DNA of 64,000 nt. Source: Borrelia sp. RT5S. GTDB taxonomy: Bacteria > Spirochaetota > Spirochaetia > Borreliales > Borreliaceae. The stretch lies in assembly GCF_021165755.1 (NCBI RefSeq), contig NZ_CP088936.1, positions 310,001-374,000 of the forward strand, written 5' to 3'. Of the stretch, positions 1 through 10,187 are shown in pieces (the first letter of the stretch is position 1; each line of letters opens with the position of its first letter). Below the pieces are notes generated by a model. That model ran no database searches and was not told the origin of the DNA. It saw only the letters and a program-made list of their open reading frames with translations. A program made the translations under genes and the position numbers.

Positions 1-529
1 CAAGAACAATATTTGAATTCGTGTATATACACACCCTTGCCGCCACCTTTAAAGACTTAAAAGCAATCTCAACAGCACTTAATTTTTTATCTTCCATATA
101 AGCAAGCGCCGCCGAGTATGCAAAATTTCCTCCACTGCCTATAGAGATGACATCCTCCTCAGGCTCAACAACATCACCAGTACCCGAAATTAATAAAATA
201 TTATCAGAGTCCGCAACAAGCATCATTGCTTCAAGCTTGTGTAATATTCTGTCAGACCTCCAATCTTTTGCAAGATCTACAGCAGCTCTTTTAATATCAA
301 TAATCCCATCTTCTCTAGCTTTTATCTTCTCTTCAAATTTCTCAAAAAGAGTAATAGCATCAGAAGTTGAACCTGCAAACCCTGCCAAAATCTTACCACC
401 AAGTAATTTTCTTATTTTTATAGCATTGGACTTTAAAACAGTATGCCCAAAAGTCACCTGCCCATCTGCAGCCACCACGGTCTTTCCCTTTCTTTTTATT
501 GCAATCACTGTAGTTCCGTTAAAATTCAT
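1..529 (-). CDS. hslV: ATP-dependent protease peptidase subunit HslV (ClpQ), partial at window edge
   Basis: Threonine peptidase of the HslUV (ClpYQ) complex, which degrades unfolded cytoplasmic proteins with the HslU ATPase. The reading frame runs from an ATG at 529 off the left edge with no stop; about 176 residues are visible, so only a few C-terminal residues are missing for a family protein of about 180. It starts MNFNGTTVIAIKRKGK. The expected catalytic Thr follows a five-residue propeptide, as in Bacillus ClpQ rather than the bare Met of E. coli. Family blocks GDGQVTFGHTVLK-like, AGFAGSTSDAITLFEKFE and AVDLAKDWRSDR are present. dprA ends 10 bases upstream, so co-transcription is likely. 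hslU is expected just outside the window (inference from Borrelia gene order). Confidence 0.95.
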   Translation of the reverse strand, partial: MNFNGTTVIAIKRKGKTVVAADGQVTFGHTVLKSNAIKIRKLLGGKILAGFAGSTSDAITLFEKFEEKIKAREDGIIDIKRAAVDLAKDWRSDRILHKLEAMMLVADSDNILLISGTGDVVEPEEDVISIGSGGNFAYSAALAYMEDKKLSAVEIAFKSLKVAARVCIYTNSNIVL

Positions 530-539
530 ACTAAACCCC

Positions 540-1487
540 CTATTTAGATACTTCATTCAATAACTTTTTAACAAGCATACTAGATACATTCTTACACTCA
601 AAATAATCCCCAGGGTCATCGTCGCTAACTGCAGGCTCATTGTGTTGAGCATTAAGTATCTTATAAAGATCTGGTATTCCCTTAATCTCCTGAGCTCCAC
701 TTTCATACAAAGCCTTAGAGCCCTCCCCAGAATAATCGATATTGTATACATAAACATCAAGACCTAAATCAAGTCCAATATTGGCAGTAATTAAAGCACC
801 AGATTTTATCGGTGCGTATGTTACAAAAATAGAATCTGAGAGGCCTGATATTATTCTATTTCTCTTCGCAAAAAAATAATTTTTCATTTTTTCATAGGGT
901 AAAGTTTCAGTAATTATTCCTCCTCCATTTTCTAAAAGCTCGGAGACATATCTTCTATTTTGCTTTGGATAAATATTATCAATGTCGGTTGCAATAACAG
1001 CGTAAGTTTTTTTCTTATTCTTTATTGCACCAAGATGAGCTTCAATATCAGCACCTATTGCAAATCCAGATATTACCTCTACATTATTTCTAGCAAGGTG
1101 ATATGTCAACTCTCTGATTTTATTTGCTAAAGCCCTATTGATTCGTCTTGAACCCACTACAGCCCAGGACACAGCATCAGAATCTGGAAGGTCTCCCTTA
1201 TAATAAATAACAAATGGTGGATCGTAAATTCTTTTAAGCTTTAAAGGATAGTCCCTATCTCCTAAAAAAGAGACCTTTGCGCCTGTTCTATTAATAACCC
1301 TATGTTGCAGCTCTATCAACTTCAAATCTGGGAATTTATGTACTTTCCTGAAGTCTCTAGACAAATAGCAAGAAATATCGCTTATGGTTAATTTAAAAAC
1401 ATCATCTAAACCAAAATTATTAAAAATCTTAAGTTTTTCTTCTCCCCTTAAAAACCTTAAACTATCTATGTAGAGTAGTTTAATCAT
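540..1487 (-). CDS. dprA: DprA/Smf-family DNA-processing protein
   Basis: DprA proteins bind single-stranded DNA and load RecA during natural transformation; in non-competent bacteria such as Borrelia the role is unclear. The 315-residue product has the Rossmann-like DprA core: VGSRR near residues 111-115, SGFAIGAD near 140-147 (family SGxAxGID, here with Ala-Asp instead of Ile-Asp), and FAKRNRIISGLSDSIFV, the conserved NRxIxGLS segment. The N-terminal 100 residues are a weak SAM-like region. It lies between a TPR lipoprotein gene (4-base gap) and hslV, all on one strand with small gaps, so an operon is likely. Confidence 0.88.
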   Translation of the reverse strand: MIKLLYIDSLRFLRGEEKLKIFNNFGLDDVFKLTISDISCYLSRDFRKVHKFPDLKLIELQHRVINRTGAKVSFLGDRDYPLKLKRIYDPPFVIYYKGDLPDSDAVSWAVVGSRRINRALANKIRELTYHLARNNVEVISGFAIGADIEAHLGAIKNKKKTYAVIATDIDNIYPKQNRRYVSELLENGGGIITETLPYEKMKNYFFAKRNRIISGLSDSIFVTYAPIKSGALITANIGLDLGLDVYVYNIDYSGEGSKALYESGAQEIKGIPDLYKILNAQHNEPAVSDDDPGDYFECKNVSSMLVKKLLNEVSK

Positions 1488-1491
1488 AAAT

Positions 1492-2181
1492 CTATTTAAA
1501 ATTACTCATTACTCTGTTGACTCCCTCTATTTGCTCCTCTGTTAAAGCCTTACCTTTTGCTTTTTCATAAAACAATAAAGCATTACTAAAATCACCAAGA
1601 GAATAGTAATTTGAGCCTCTTAACATAAAAAATTCAAAGTAATTTTCTCCCATAGCTTCAAGTTTACTTAAATACCCCTTGGCATCCACTTGCTTATCAA
1701 GATCATAAACATACATAGTAGAGAGAGAAAAAAGAGCCTCTTTAAAATCATTTTTAATAGAAATCGACTTTAAAAAAGAATTTTCTGCAAGGTTTAAATA
1801 TTCCCCAACCTTTTCTCCACTTTTTATTTCTTTAGCCAAGTTGTAGGAAGATACTCCTACATAAAAATGAGACAAATGATTACCCGGACTATATTCTAAA
1901 TTTTTATTAAAATACTCAATGGCAGGTCCGTATTGTCCAAGTTTAATAAGTTCAAGTCCGATTAAACTAAAGAACCTAGACTTCTTATCAATAGAATTTA
2001 ATATATTTAAAATATTTTTCTCTTCTCTATCAATAAATTCCTTATAAACTTCAATTTTCTCCAAAGGACTCCCTCCTGCTACCTCTATCTCTCTTATCCT
2101 AAGACCAAGATTCGTCTTCTCCTTAGATCCACTCCCACAAGAGATAACCAAAAATAACAAGAATGAAATCAACTTCTTCAT
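1492..2181 (-). CDS. TPR-repeat lipoprotein
   Basis: A 229-residue protein with a short signal peptide MKKLISFLLFLVISC. Cys15 is a plausible lipidation site, followed by a Gly/Ser/Lys linker. The rest is helical with TPR-like repeats, including ELIKLGQYGPAIEYFNKNLE and YSLGDFSNALLFYEKAKG. This suggests a periplasmic, membrane-anchored protein-interaction scaffold. It starts directly at the end of ftsZ (2182), so it is probably co-transcribed with the division genes. No enzymatic motif is visible. A link to division or envelope growth is inferred from position only. Confidence 0.75.
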   Translation of the reverse strand: MKKLISFLLFLVISCGSGSKEKTNLGLRIREIEVAGGSPLEKIEVYKEFIDREEKNILNILNSIDKKSRFFSLIGLELIKLGQYGPAIEYFNKNLEYSPGNHLSHFYVGVSSYNLAKEIKSGEKVGEYLNLAENSFLKSISIKNDFKEALFSLSTMYVYDLDKQVDAKGYLSKLEAMGENYFEFFMLRGSNYYSLGDFSNALLFYEKAKGKALTEEQIEGVNRVMSNFK

Positions 2182-3378
2182 TCAATCATCACCACTTTTT
2201 TTATTCAAATTTCTTAAAAATGTTGGAACATCAATGTCATCCTCAAAATAATTAACATTTTTGGACTTTGCTATAAAGCTTTCGCTCATTCCATAAGAAT
2301 TTCCCGTATTGTCCTGATTCCCTGACATCAAACTATCAAATTCTTTTGAACTTAAAGTATTGTTCTCAGTAGCACCAGACAAGTCTTTTTGCTTTTTAGA
2401 AGAAAAGCCAGTGGCAACAACAGTAACGTAAATTTCATCATCAAGGTTCGAATTAATAGCATGTCCATAAATAACAGTAGCTTCATCATCAACACTAGCA
2501 GTAATGATTCCCATGATCTCCTCAAGCTCAAGCAATGAGAAATCCTCCCCCCCCGTTACATTAACAAGAAGCCCCTTAGACCCCTCAATTCTAACTTCTT
2601 CAAGTAAAGGATTACTAATAGCGGAAGTAGCTGCATCAACTGCCCTATTCTCTCCCTTGCCATAACCAATACCCATTAAAGCATCTCCCTGACCCTGCAT
2701 AATACTCTTAACATCAGCAAAGTCAATATTAACCTCTCCATGCTCAATAATAAGACCAGCAATTCCCTGAACACCCATCCTTAAAACATCATCTGCTCTT
2801 TTAAAAGCATCCTTAATAGTGGTCCGCTTATCAACAACAGTTAAAAGTTTTTGATTTGGAATAATTATTAAGGTATCAACCGATTTTCTCAAATTATTTA
2901 TCCCCTGCTCAGCGAGTCTCATTTTTTTAGGTCCCTCAAATTTAAAAGGCTTAGTAACAACCCCAACAGTTAAAATTCCAAGTTCTTTTGCCATCTGAGC
3001 AATTACAGGAGCCGCTCCCGTTCCAGTTCCTCCCCCCATTCCAGCAGTAATGAATACCATGTCAGCGCCGGCTAAATGATTTTTAATAATATCAATATCT
3101 TCCTCGGCCGCAGCCTGCCCAATTTCAGGTTTCCCACCAGCCCCAAGCCCCGCAGTAACTTTGGCACCAAGAGCAATTTTTATCGGAGCAATTGAAGTCT
3201 GAAGTGCTTGAAGATCAGTATTTGCCACAATAAATTCAACATCCCTTACTCCATACTCAATCATACGATTAACAGCATTACTACCGCCTCCACCTGCGCC
3301 AATTACCTTAAGGACCGTAGGACTTGCAGCAGAGTCAAATCTCCTTGAATGACTGTCAATAATATTATAATCTTTCAT
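2182..3378 (-). CDS. ftsZ: Cell division GTPase FtsZ
   Basis: Tubulin-like GTPase that polymerises into the Z ring at midcell. I place the start at the ATG at 3378 ([16 protein letters not shown]), which follows a strong GGAGGAAATTTA Shine-Dalgarno region; a longer frame would overlap ftsA. The protein is 398 residues. The tubulin signature GGGTGTG lies at about 115-121, and the T3/T7 loops are recognisable. The C-terminal peptide [15 protein letters not shown] is the classic FtsA-binding tail. A run of eight G residues (coding strand, 2547-2554) encodes the Gly-Gly of VTGGEDF. ftsA lies immediately upstream. Confidence 0.97.
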   Translation of the reverse strand: MKDYNIIDSHSRRFDSAASPTVLKVIGAGGGGSNAVNRMIEYGVRDVEFIVANTDLQALQTSIAPIKIALGAKVTAGLGAGGKPEIGQAAAEEDIDIIKNHLAGADMVFITAGMGGGTGTGAAPVIAQMAKELGILTVGVVTKPFKFEGPKKMRLAEQGINNLRKSVDTLIIIPNQKLLTVVDKRTTIKDAFKRADDVLRMGVQGIAGLIIEHGEVNIDFADVKSIMQGQGDALMGIGYGKGENRAVDAATSAISNPLLEEVRIEGSKGLLVNVTGGEDFSLLELEEIMGIITASVDDEATVIYGHAINSNLDDEIYVTVVATGFSSKKQKDLSGATENNTLSSKEFDSLMSGNQDNTGNSYGMSESFIAKSKNVNYFEDDIDVPTFLRNLNKKSGDD

Positions 3379-3398
3379 TAAATTTCCTCCATGGCCGG

Positions 3399-4640
3399 TC
3401 AAAACCACTCTTTCAAAAACCAACCTTTTAACTTTGAAGATATTTTATTTTGCTTCTTGGATTTACTATTTCCTTTCTTTAATTTATTGAATTTTTGTTG
3501 TTCGTGCTTATAAAGAACAAGCCCAAGGGCTGAAGCAAATTTAGGATCAACATACTCCTCGCTTACCCCATTAATATTCATCGGAAACCCTATTCTTGAC
3601 GGGTATTTAAACACCTCTTCCATTAAATTAGAAATACCGGGAAATAATGCACCCCCACCCGTTAACACAATACCTCCATTGATCTTATTGTAAAGCCCCT
3701 TCTTCATTACTTCGACTTTAATCATTTCAAAAATCTCACTTAACCTTGAATTAATAATAATAGCCAATTCTTTCCTACTTTTCTCCTGAGGGGGCCTAGT
3801 TCCAAGGTTAGGAATAACAACGCTCTCCATCTGGCTTTCAAGTACAGAAATGTGAGCAACACCCGCTGTTATCTTAATATTCTCAGCAACATCCTCAGGT
3901 ACCTTCCAAACCTGGGCAATGTCGAGAGTTACTCTATTCGCACCAATAGGCACCACACCCGTATAATAAGGAGAACCATCGACATAAAGAATTACATCTG
4001 TCGTCCCTTTGCCCATATCAATAAATAAAACTCCCATCTCCCTCTCTTCCTTAGATAAAGTGGCATATGAGGATGCTAAGCTTCCAAGAACAATCTCATC
4101 AACAGAAAATCCAGCACGATTCACACATCTAACTAAATTTTGACTTGAAGAACTAGAACCTGTAATAATATGGACTTCACCCTCAAGCCGAATTCCCATC
4201 ATATCTATCGGATTCTTTATATGAGGAATCCCATCTACAATAAACTCCTGAGGAACTACATGCAAAATCTCCCTATCCATCGGGATTACAATAGCCTTAG
4301 CAGCTTCAATAACACGATCAACATCCTCTTCATTAATCTCTCTGGTTTTTGAATTTATTGCAACAACGCCGCGAGAATTAGTACCCTCAATGCTACTACC
4401 TGACATAGAAACAGAAAGATCAGAAATATCACATCCAGAGATGAGTTCTGCAGCTTCAATAGAATTAGAAATCGAATCAAGCGCAGCCTCTATGTTTATA
4501 AGAACCCCCTTCCTAACGCCCCTTGATACACTAGTGCCTATCCCTACTATTTCCAATTGGTTATTTAAATTTATCTCAGCAACAACAGTGCAAATCTTTG
4601 AAGTCCCAACATCCAACCCCACTATCAAATTCCTAGACAC
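3399..4640 (-). CDS. ftsA: Cell division actin-like protein FtsA
   Basis: Actin-fold ATPase that tethers FtsZ filaments to the membrane. The 413 residues include phosphate-1 loop [16 protein letters not shown], phosphate-2 segment [17 protein letters not shown] and adenosine motif [13 protein letters not shown]. The last residues ([11 protein letters not shown]) form the amphipathic membrane-targeting helix. Translation starts at a GTG sharing one base with the divIB stop (TAGTG), with AGGAG just upstream, so the two are translationally coupled. Confidence 0.96.
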   Translation of the reverse strand: MSRNLIVGLDVGTSKICTVVAEINLNNQLEIVGIGTSVSRGVRKGVLINIEAALDSISNSIEAAELISGCDISDLSVSMSGSSIEGTNSRGVVAINSKTREINEEDVDRVIEAAKAIVIPMDREILHVVPQEFIVDGIPHIKNPIDMMGIRLEGEVHIITGSSSSSQNLVRCVNRAGFSVDEIVLGSLASSYATLSKEEREMGVLFIDMGKGTTDVILYVDGSPYYTGVVPIGANRVTLDIAQVWKVPEDVAENIKITAGVAHISVLESQMESVVIPNLGTRPPQEKSRKELAIIINSRLSEIFEMIKVEVMKKGLYNKINGGIVLTGGGALFPGISNLMEEVFKYPSRIGFPMNINGVSEEYVDPKFASALGLVLYKHEQQKFNKLKKGNSKSKKQNKISSKLKGWFLKEWF

Positions 4641-5458
4641 TAATTTTCTCCTAACAAAATGATATCACCACTTCTTAAATCAACAGTATCGGTGCTTCCT
4701 TTAAGCAAATCAGCTATCATTAATACCCTATGCATTGAACTAATTAAGTTCATATCAGCAGTTATCAATATCTTATTATATATATTTTTCATATACAAAG
4801 TTATCTTGTAATCATAGAAATTCAATTTCAAAAAATTGATCTCTGATATTAAATTATACAAAGTATTATGATTTATTTTAATATAATTAAGTTGCTTTAT
4901 AACAGTAACCATCCTATCTTCTAAAAAATCACCTACTTCATTTTCACCTAGACGCAATCCACTAATTATAGGCAAATCATAAATTAAATCTTTACACTTT
5001 TCTAAAATTACACCCTCTGAGTCAATGAAATAATAAATGAAGCCACCATCAATATTTTCATAAGTAACAGCAACAGGAATCCTCTTTTCGATATTAATAC
5101 TGATTTTATTAGGAAATCTAAGCTTAACCCTTGCACTCTTTACTCTTAAATCTTTCTTAATATTTGCCTCATAAGCATTAGTATCGGCTTCATAATAATA
5201 AGTATTAGGCTTAATACCTGAAATCTTTATTATATCTTCTTGAGAAATATGAATATCATCATTAAAGCTAATATACCTAATTAAAAAATAAGGCGAAACA
5301 AAAATAATAAAAACAATCTCAAGCAATATAAGAGAAACTACTATATAAATGTACCTTAACAAAAATCTTTTATAAACCATCATAGTAAAGATTGAACTAA
5401 TTCTTCTATAATCCCCCCAAGATTTACCCGGTCTCAATATCTCTAGCAACATTTGCAA
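4640..5458 (-). CDS. ftsQ: Cell division protein DivIB/FtsQ (POTRA domain)
   Basis: Bitopic membrane protein that links FtsL/FtsB-type proteins to septal peptidoglycan synthesis. It has a cytoplasmic N-terminus, one membrane span (about residues 34-57, YIYIVVSLILLEIVFIIFV) and an extracytoplasmic POTRA-like domain starting near YISFNDDIHISQEDIIKISG. The typical FPNKISINIEKRIPVAV segment follows. Length is 272 residues with the start at 5458. That start overlaps the end of ftsW by 35 bases. A start at MMVYKRF (about 5383) would avoid the overlap, and neither has a convincing Shine-Dalgarno, so the N-terminus is uncertain. The family call rests on topology, motif and position. Confidence 0.85.
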   Translation of the reverse strand: MQMLLEILRPGKSWGDYRRISSIFTMMVYKRFLLRYIYIVVSLILLEIVFIIFVSPYFLIRYISFNDDIHISQEDIIKISGIKPNTYYYEADTNAYEANIKKDLRVKSARVKLRFPNKISINIEKRIPVAVTYENIDGGFIYYFIDSEGVILEKCKDLIYDLPIISGLRLGENEVGDFLEDRMVTVIKQLNYIKINHNTLYNLISEINFLKLNFYDYKITLYMKNIYNKILITADMNLISSMHRVLMIADLLKGSTDTVDLRSGDIILLGEN

Positions 5459-6518
5459 TCAAACCAGAAAGTGCCATTGTAATAACAATAGAGGAGCCAC
5501 CTGAGGAGAAAAATGGCAAATTTATTCCTGTAGGTGGCAGGAGCCCAACTGCAATTAAAATATTCATAATACTTTGAAGGAAGATTACAAGACTTGATAT
5601 GAAAGCAATAAAAAACTTAAACCTAGTCTTAGCATAAATAGCAACAAAATACCCAAGATAGAAAAATAAAAAAAACAGTACAATTGCAATGCAAACTCCC
5701 AAAAACCCCAGTTCTTCTCCAAGAACTGAGAAAATGAAATCCGAGTTAGCCTCTGGTAGTTTTCCAAGCTTTATCTCTCCCATGCCAAGGCCCTTACCCC
5801 AAATACCTCCACTCTTTAAAGCATTAAAAGACGCAATTATCTGGTATCCCTTTCCCGAAGGATCTTCATAAGGATTTAGAAAAGCAAAAATTCTGGCAAC
5901 TCTATAAGGCTCAAACATTAAAAAAAGAACAGAAATTGGCAAAAACGTAAACAAGATAGAAAACATATACCCAACTGCCATCTCAGAAACAAACAAGATA
6001 ATAAAAAAAAGAATAGCAAAATAAATAGCCGTTGAATAATCATTTTGCAAAATTATAAGCAACCAAAAACTGGAAAAAACCAGCATGGGCTTAATCCAAT
6101 AAGAAATATTGTTGTCTGATTTTAATCTAAATTTACTCAAATAACTTGAGAGATAGATTGTAAAAGATAATTTAAAAATCTCTGAAGGCTGTATACTAAC
6201 TCCCCCAAAAAATATCCATCTTTTTGCACCAGAAATACTAGGAGACAGAAAGGTCGCTAAAACCAAAGCAAAGGTTATAAGCAGTACAATAGACACTGTT
6301 TTTCTTAAAAAATCTAGAGAAATTCTTTCAAAAACAAAAAATGTAACAAAACTCAAAAAAAGGTACTTAAGGCGCATTAAAAATAAAAAATTAGGCTCTC
6401 CTGTAAGCTCCAAACTTAAAAAGAAAGAAGACGTATAAAATACAATAAGCCCATAAGAAACAAGTGACCACAAAATAAGCAAATAGTAATTTTTAAGCAA
6501 ACTTTTATCTATAAACAT
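5424..6518 (-). CDS. ftsW: Septal peptidoglycan glycosyltransferase FtsW (SEDS family)
   Basis: A 364-residue polytopic protein of the SEDS family, which polymerises lipid II with a class B PBP during septation. Family hallmarks are GAKRWIFFGGVSIQPSEIFKLSF near the fourth membrane segment, NPYEDPSGKGYQIIASFNALKSGGIWGKGLG, and C-terminal LPPTGINLPFFSSGGSSI. All predicted membrane spans are intact. It sits between mraY (16-base gap) and divIB. RodA is the alternative SEDS protein; the division-gene context favours FtsW. Confidence 0.94.
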   Translation of the reverse strand: MFIDKSLLKNYYLLILWSLVSYGLIVFYTSSFFLSLELTGEPNFLFLMRLKYLFLSFVTFFVFERISLDFLRKTVSIVLLITFALVLATFLSPSISGAKRWIFFGGVSIQPSEIFKLSFTIYLSSYLSKFRLKSDNNISYWIKPMLVFSSFWLLIILQNDYSTAIYFAILFFIILFVSEMAVGYMFSILFTFLPISVLFLMFEPYRVARIFAFLNPYEDPSGKGYQIIASFNALKSGGIWGKGLGMGEIKLGKLPEANSDFIFSVLGEELGFLGVCIAIVLFFLFFYLGYFVAIYAKTRFKFFIAFISSLVIFLQSIMNILIAVGLLPPTGINLPFFSSGGSSIVITMALSGLIANVARDIETG

Positions 6519-6534
6519 GGCAATAAATTTTAAC

Positions 6535-7590
6535 TCATCTAATCTTAAGAGTACTTAAAGCAAGTATAGCGAATATTAAACCTATTATCCAAAATCTAAT
6601 AACAACCTGCATTTCAGACCACCCAAGCTCTTCAAAATGGTGATGAAGTGGTGCCATTTTAAATATTCTTTTTCCAGTCCTCTTATACACAGCTACCTGA
6701 ATAATTACAGACAAAGTCTCGACCACAAAAACCCCTGCAAGAATTGCAAAAAGAATTTCACTTTTCAAAATTAAAGCAACCATTCCAAGGATTGCCCCAA
6801 TTGACAAACTACCAGTATCTCCCATCATTATTTTGGCAGGATAAGCATTAAACCATAAGAACCCAAAACTACCCCCAAGCAAAGCTCCAAGAAATATTAC
6901 AAGTTCTTCAGATCCCTTAATATTTGGAATATTTAAATAAGATGCAAAATCCGCTCTACTTGCAAGATAAGCAATTATTATTAAAGCTCCTGTTATAACT
7001 ATGCTAAGCCCAATGGCAAGCCCATCAAGTCCATCTGTTAAATTAAAAGAATTAGACGCAGATATTAAAACAAACATTCCAAACGGTATATACAAAAGAC
7101 CTAAATCTAACTTGAAAGACTTAATAAATGGGAAATAAATTATACTGACATGCACACTTCCAAAATAATAAAGAATACTGACTGACACAAAAGAGAACAG
7201 AATTTGACCGTAAATTTTAAACCTAGCATTAAGTCCATCTGTATTTTTTCTCTTTATCTTTAAAAGATCATCCACAAACCCCAAACATGCAAAGCTAATC
7301 ATTACAAAAAGAATAATTAAAAAGTAAATATTTAAAGGATTAGCCCAAAATAACAAAGAAGCTAAAACACAAGAAAAAATGAGAATACCCCCCATGGTAG
7401 GAATTCCCACCTTTTCATTCAAATGGCGCTTTGGGCCTTCTTCTCTTAAGATTTGATCTAACTTCAATTTCTTAAGTTTTAAGATAATAAAGGGACCAAC
7501 AAACAAGGCAAGTAAAAATGCAAAAATGGTGGCATAAGCTGTCCTGAAAGTAATATACTTAAGCAGTCTTAATCCTAGAAGATAAAACAT
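6535..7590 (-). CDS. mraY: Phospho-N-acetylmuramoyl-pentapeptide transferase MraY
   Basis: Integral membrane enzyme that moves phospho-MurNAc-pentapeptide from UDP to undecaprenyl phosphate, making lipid I. The 351 residues carry GPKRHLNEKVGIPTMGG near the N-terminus, the acidic FVDDLLKIK motif, NLTDGLDGLA, and the PLHHHFE signature near the C-terminus. About ten membrane spans are expected. It starts at an ATG 16 bases after murF. The required polyprenyl carrier probably comes from the prenyl synthase at 16596. Confidence 0.97.
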   Translation of the reverse strand: MFYLLGLRLLKYITFRTAYATIFAFLLALFVGPFIILKLKKLKLDQILREEGPKRHLNEKVGIPTMGGILIFSCVLASLLFWANPLNIYFLIILFVMISFACLGFVDDLLKIKRKNTDGLNARFKIYGQILFSFVSVSILYYFGSVHVSIIYFPFIKSFKLDLGLLYIPFGMFVLISASNSFNLTDGLDGLAIGLSIVITGALIIIAYLASRADFASYLNIPNIKGSEELVIFLGALLGGSFGFLWFNAYPAKIMMGDTGSLSIGAILGMVALILKSEILFAILAGVFVVETLSVIIQVAVYKRTGKRIFKMAPLHHHFEELGWSEMQVVIRFWIIGLIFAILALSTLKIR

Positions 7591-7606
7591 AAAACCTCAT
7601 TAATCC

Positions 7607-8998
7607 CTAAATGTAGTCAAGAATCCTTTCAAGTCTATTTGACCTTGATCCCTTAATAACAATAAAGCACTGAGTCTCTAAATTCTTAACAAAATAATCA
7701 ATAAAATTTTCAAAACTATTAAAATAATACAAATTACTTAGGTCTAAATTCTTATTCCTCTTTATTTCTTGATATTCTTCTCCAATTAAAAAAACTTTCT
7801 CAAAATCCATCAGAATAATCTCCTGTACTACTGTTTTATGTGCTTCATACGAAAATTTTCCAAGTTCTTTAAAAGCACCAAGAACAATAATTTTCTTACC
7901 TTCAATATCAAGATCCATAATCATCTTCTTTAAAGCCATAAAGGAACCTAAATTGCCATTATAAGAATCATTTAATACCAAATAATCCTTTACCCTTATA
8001 AGCTCTGCTCTCCCTCTTTGGAAATCAGTATTCATAAGTCCCCTTCTAATTTCATCTTCATTAAGCCCAAGCAGCAAAGCTAGGTTGATGCAAGATATTG
8101 CATTAAAAATGTTATGCCTACCTGGCATCAAAATAGAATAATTAAAGCCCTTGTAATTAAAATCACAAGACAATTTCTCATTCAATATTGAAAATGATCC
8201 TATTTGCAGCCTATCAAACTCAAAGTATAAAATTTTACTCCCTGGGCTCCTAAAATTAGCTATTTTTTTCAAATCAGGATGATAAGGGCAGCTCTCATTC
8301 AGAATTACTATCCTCGTGCTCTTAGTAATAATTCTGGCCTTCTCAGAAGCAACAATATCTAGGTTTTCAAAAGCCTGCATGTGTGCATAACTTATGTTTG
8401 TAATAACAACGATTTCAGGATTCAATATCTCAGAGAGGAGACTCATTTCTCCAATATAGCTAATCCCAACTTCAAAAACAGCATATTCCTCATCTCCCCT
8501 AGTTCTTAAGATACTAAGGGGAAGTCCAATATCTGAATTTAAATTCCCCCAAGTCTTACAAGTTTTATACCTTGCAGACAATACACTGTAAAGCATTTCC
8601 TTTGTTGTAGTTTTTCCATTGCTACCAGTAACAGCTATTCTTTTGAAATTTGTTTTCTTAATAAAATATGATGCCATCCTTTGCAAGAAAGCTATTACAT
8701 CACTAGTTAGCAAAAATCCTAAATCATCTCTCTTTTTTAAATGCTCAACACAGGCAAGTTCATAATCCCTAGAACAAACAAAACATTTAACGCCAATATC
8801 AATCAAATAATCAACAAAAGAAAATCCATCTACTCTATCTCCCTTATATGCAAAATAAAGACTATCGCTACTGTTCTCCGCATTTATTTCACGACTATCA
8901 ATTGAATAAAAGGATAAAACCCTTTGCATGCTACTCGAATGGCCAATAAATTTAACATCCTCTGAAGAATTTAGAATATCCTCAACTTTTATATGCAC
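7607..8998 (-). CDS. murF: UDP-MurNAc-tripeptide--D-alanyl-D-alanine ligase MurF
   Basis: ATP-dependent Mur ligase adding D-Ala-D-Ala to the UDP-MurNAc tripeptide in the cytoplasm. The 463 residues have an N-terminal substrate domain, a P-loop GSNGKTTT at about 125-132, the family NLNSDIGLPL segment, and NDSYNGNLGSF, equivalent to the DSYNANP motif. It lies between the ftsL-like gene and mraY on the same strand. Other mur ligases are not in this cluster, as in other Borrelia. Confidence 0.95.
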   Translation of the reverse strand: MHIKVEDILNSSEDVKFIGHSSSMQRVLSFYSIDSREINAENSSDSLYFAYKGDRVDGFSFVDYLIDIGVKCFVCSRDYELACVEHLKKRDDLGFLLTSDVIAFLQRMASYFIKKTNFKRIAVTGSNGKTTTKEMLYSVLSARYKTCKTWGNLNSDIGLPLSILRTRGDEEYAVFEVGISYIGEMSLLSEILNPEIVVITNISYAHMQAFENLDIVASEKARIITKSTRIVILNESCPYHPDLKKIANFRSPGSKILYFEFDRLQIGSFSILNEKLSCDFNYKGFNYSILMPGRHNIFNAISCINLALLLGLNEDEIRRGLMNTDFQRGRAELIRVKDYLVLNDSYNGNLGSFMALKKMIMDLDIEGKKIIVLGAFKELGKFSYEAHKTVVQEIILMDFEKVFLIGEEYQEIKRNKNLDLSNLYYFNSFENFIDYFVKNLETQCFIVIKGSRSNRLERILDYI

Positions 8999-9024
8999 TA
9001 AACACTCCTCATTTAAGGAATCTG

Positions 9025-9279
9025 TTACTCAATAACATTTATGTTCTTATTTTCCTGTTTCTCTAAATCTAAATAATCTTGACTAAGTTCTTCTATCCTC
9101 TCAATGTTTTCCAGTTCATATATCACAGTCAATAATCTAAGATTATCATCAACAATATTACTTTGCTCTTGATTTAAATCCTCAAATTCTCTCAATTTCA
9201 CAACATATCTAAAATTAAGATAAATGTTAAGACATGCAACTACTGTTAATATCAAAATCAATAAATAATATAGCTTCAA
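9025..9279 (-). CDS. Probable FtsL-like small division protein
   Basis: An 84-residue protein with one N-terminal membrane segment (about 1-22, KLYYLLILILTVVACLNIYL) and a charged, heptad-like region predicted to form a coiled coil. It sits between rsmH and murF, where ftsL lies in many division clusters. The call rests on position and topology; FtsL sequences diverge too much for motif recognition. The apparent start is a TTG at 9279 with a very close upstream GGGGA. The frame is the same as rsmH, four codons beyond its stop, so initiation may depend on coupling. Confidence 0.65.
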   Translation of the reverse strand: MKLYYLLILILTVVACLNIYLNFRYVVKLREFEDLNQEQSNIVDDNLRLLTVIYELENIERIEELSQDYLDLEKQENKNINVIE

Positions 9280-9290
9280 TTTTCCCCATT

Positions 9291-10187
9291 TTACCTATCT
9301 ATTCTTTTTACAGCTCTAAGCTTAGCGCTCCTTGATGCACTATTAAATTTCTTCTCTTTCAAACTTGGAATTATAGGTTTTTTAGTCAACACAGAATACA
9401 AATTTTTATCCAAATTTTTAAAAAATTCTTTTACAATTTTATCCTCTAATGAATGAAATGTAATAATAGCTAAAATTCCATCCTTTGCTAGTTTCTCTAA
9501 CCATAGTGGCAAACTTCTCTTCAATCTGAAAAGTTCATCGTTGACATGAATTCTTAATGCCTGAAACGTTTTAGTTGCTGGATTTATTTTAAAATTGACC
9601 CTAGGATAACTTCTTTCAATTATATTCTGTAGTTCTAGGGCAGTCTTTATTTTCCCCACTTTCCTACTTTCTAAAATAGATTTTACAATTCTTCTAGAAT
9701 AATGCTCACCGCCAAGTTCATAGATTAAATTTTCAAGTTTTTCTTTGCTAAAAGTGTTTACAATGTCACAAGCAGTAAGACTTAAAGAACTAGGATCAAG
9801 TCTCATATCCAATACCTCATCCTTAAGAAAAGAAAACCCCCTTCCGCTTTCCCTGTAATGAAACATGGAAACACCAAGATCAACTAAAATAAAACTAGTG
9901 TTACGCTTTAAAGGGTATTCACAAAAAAAATCATCAAACCAAGTGTTAAAATACGAAATCCTATCTTTAAATTCTTCCAGAAAGTTTCTCGCTCTATTTA
10001 AAATGGTAACATCTCTCTCAATGCCAACTACACTTATGTTTTCATATTTCCTTAATACCTCACCTGAATGCCCACCTTCCCCTAGGGTACAATCAATGAA
10101 AATAGATTCATCACCCACACAAACAGAATCCAAAAGACTGACCACCTCGTCAAGAAGCACAGGGGCATGAAGCGCAACATCACCCAT
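9291..10187 (-). CDS. rsmH: 16S rRNA (cytosine-1402-N4) methyltransferase RsmH
   Basis: SAM-dependent methyltransferase acting on the decoding centre of 16S rRNA (old name MraW). I place the start at the ATG at 10187 (MGDVALHAPVLLDEVV), which overlaps the previous gene's GGGTGA stop; a TTG nine bases earlier is possible. This gives 298 residues. SAM motif GEGGHS lies near 36-41, with VDLGVSMFHYRESGRGFSF and ALRIHVNDEL and the C-terminal HSLEDKIVKEFF block. It stands in its usual place ahead of ftsL. Confidence 0.95.
   Translation of the reverse strand: MGDVALHAPVLLDEVVSLLDSVCVGDESIFIDCTLGEGGHSGEVLRKYENISVVGIERDVTILNRARNFLEEFKDRISYFNTWFDDFFCEYPLKRNTSFILVDLGVSMFHYRESGRGFSFLKDEVLDMRLDPSSLSLTACDIVNTFSKEKLENLIYELGGEHYSRRIVKSILESRKVGKIKTALELQNIIERSYPRVNFKINPATKTFQALRIHVNDELFRLKRSLPLWLEKLAKDGILAIITFHSLEDKIVKEFFKNLDKNLYSVLTKKPIIPSLKEKKFNSASRSAKLRAVKRIDR

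Noticed and set aside
3379-3423. Longer N-terminus for FtsZ
   Set aside because: The ATG at 3378 has a strong GGAGG site and gives the family N-terminus; the extension overlaps ftsA.
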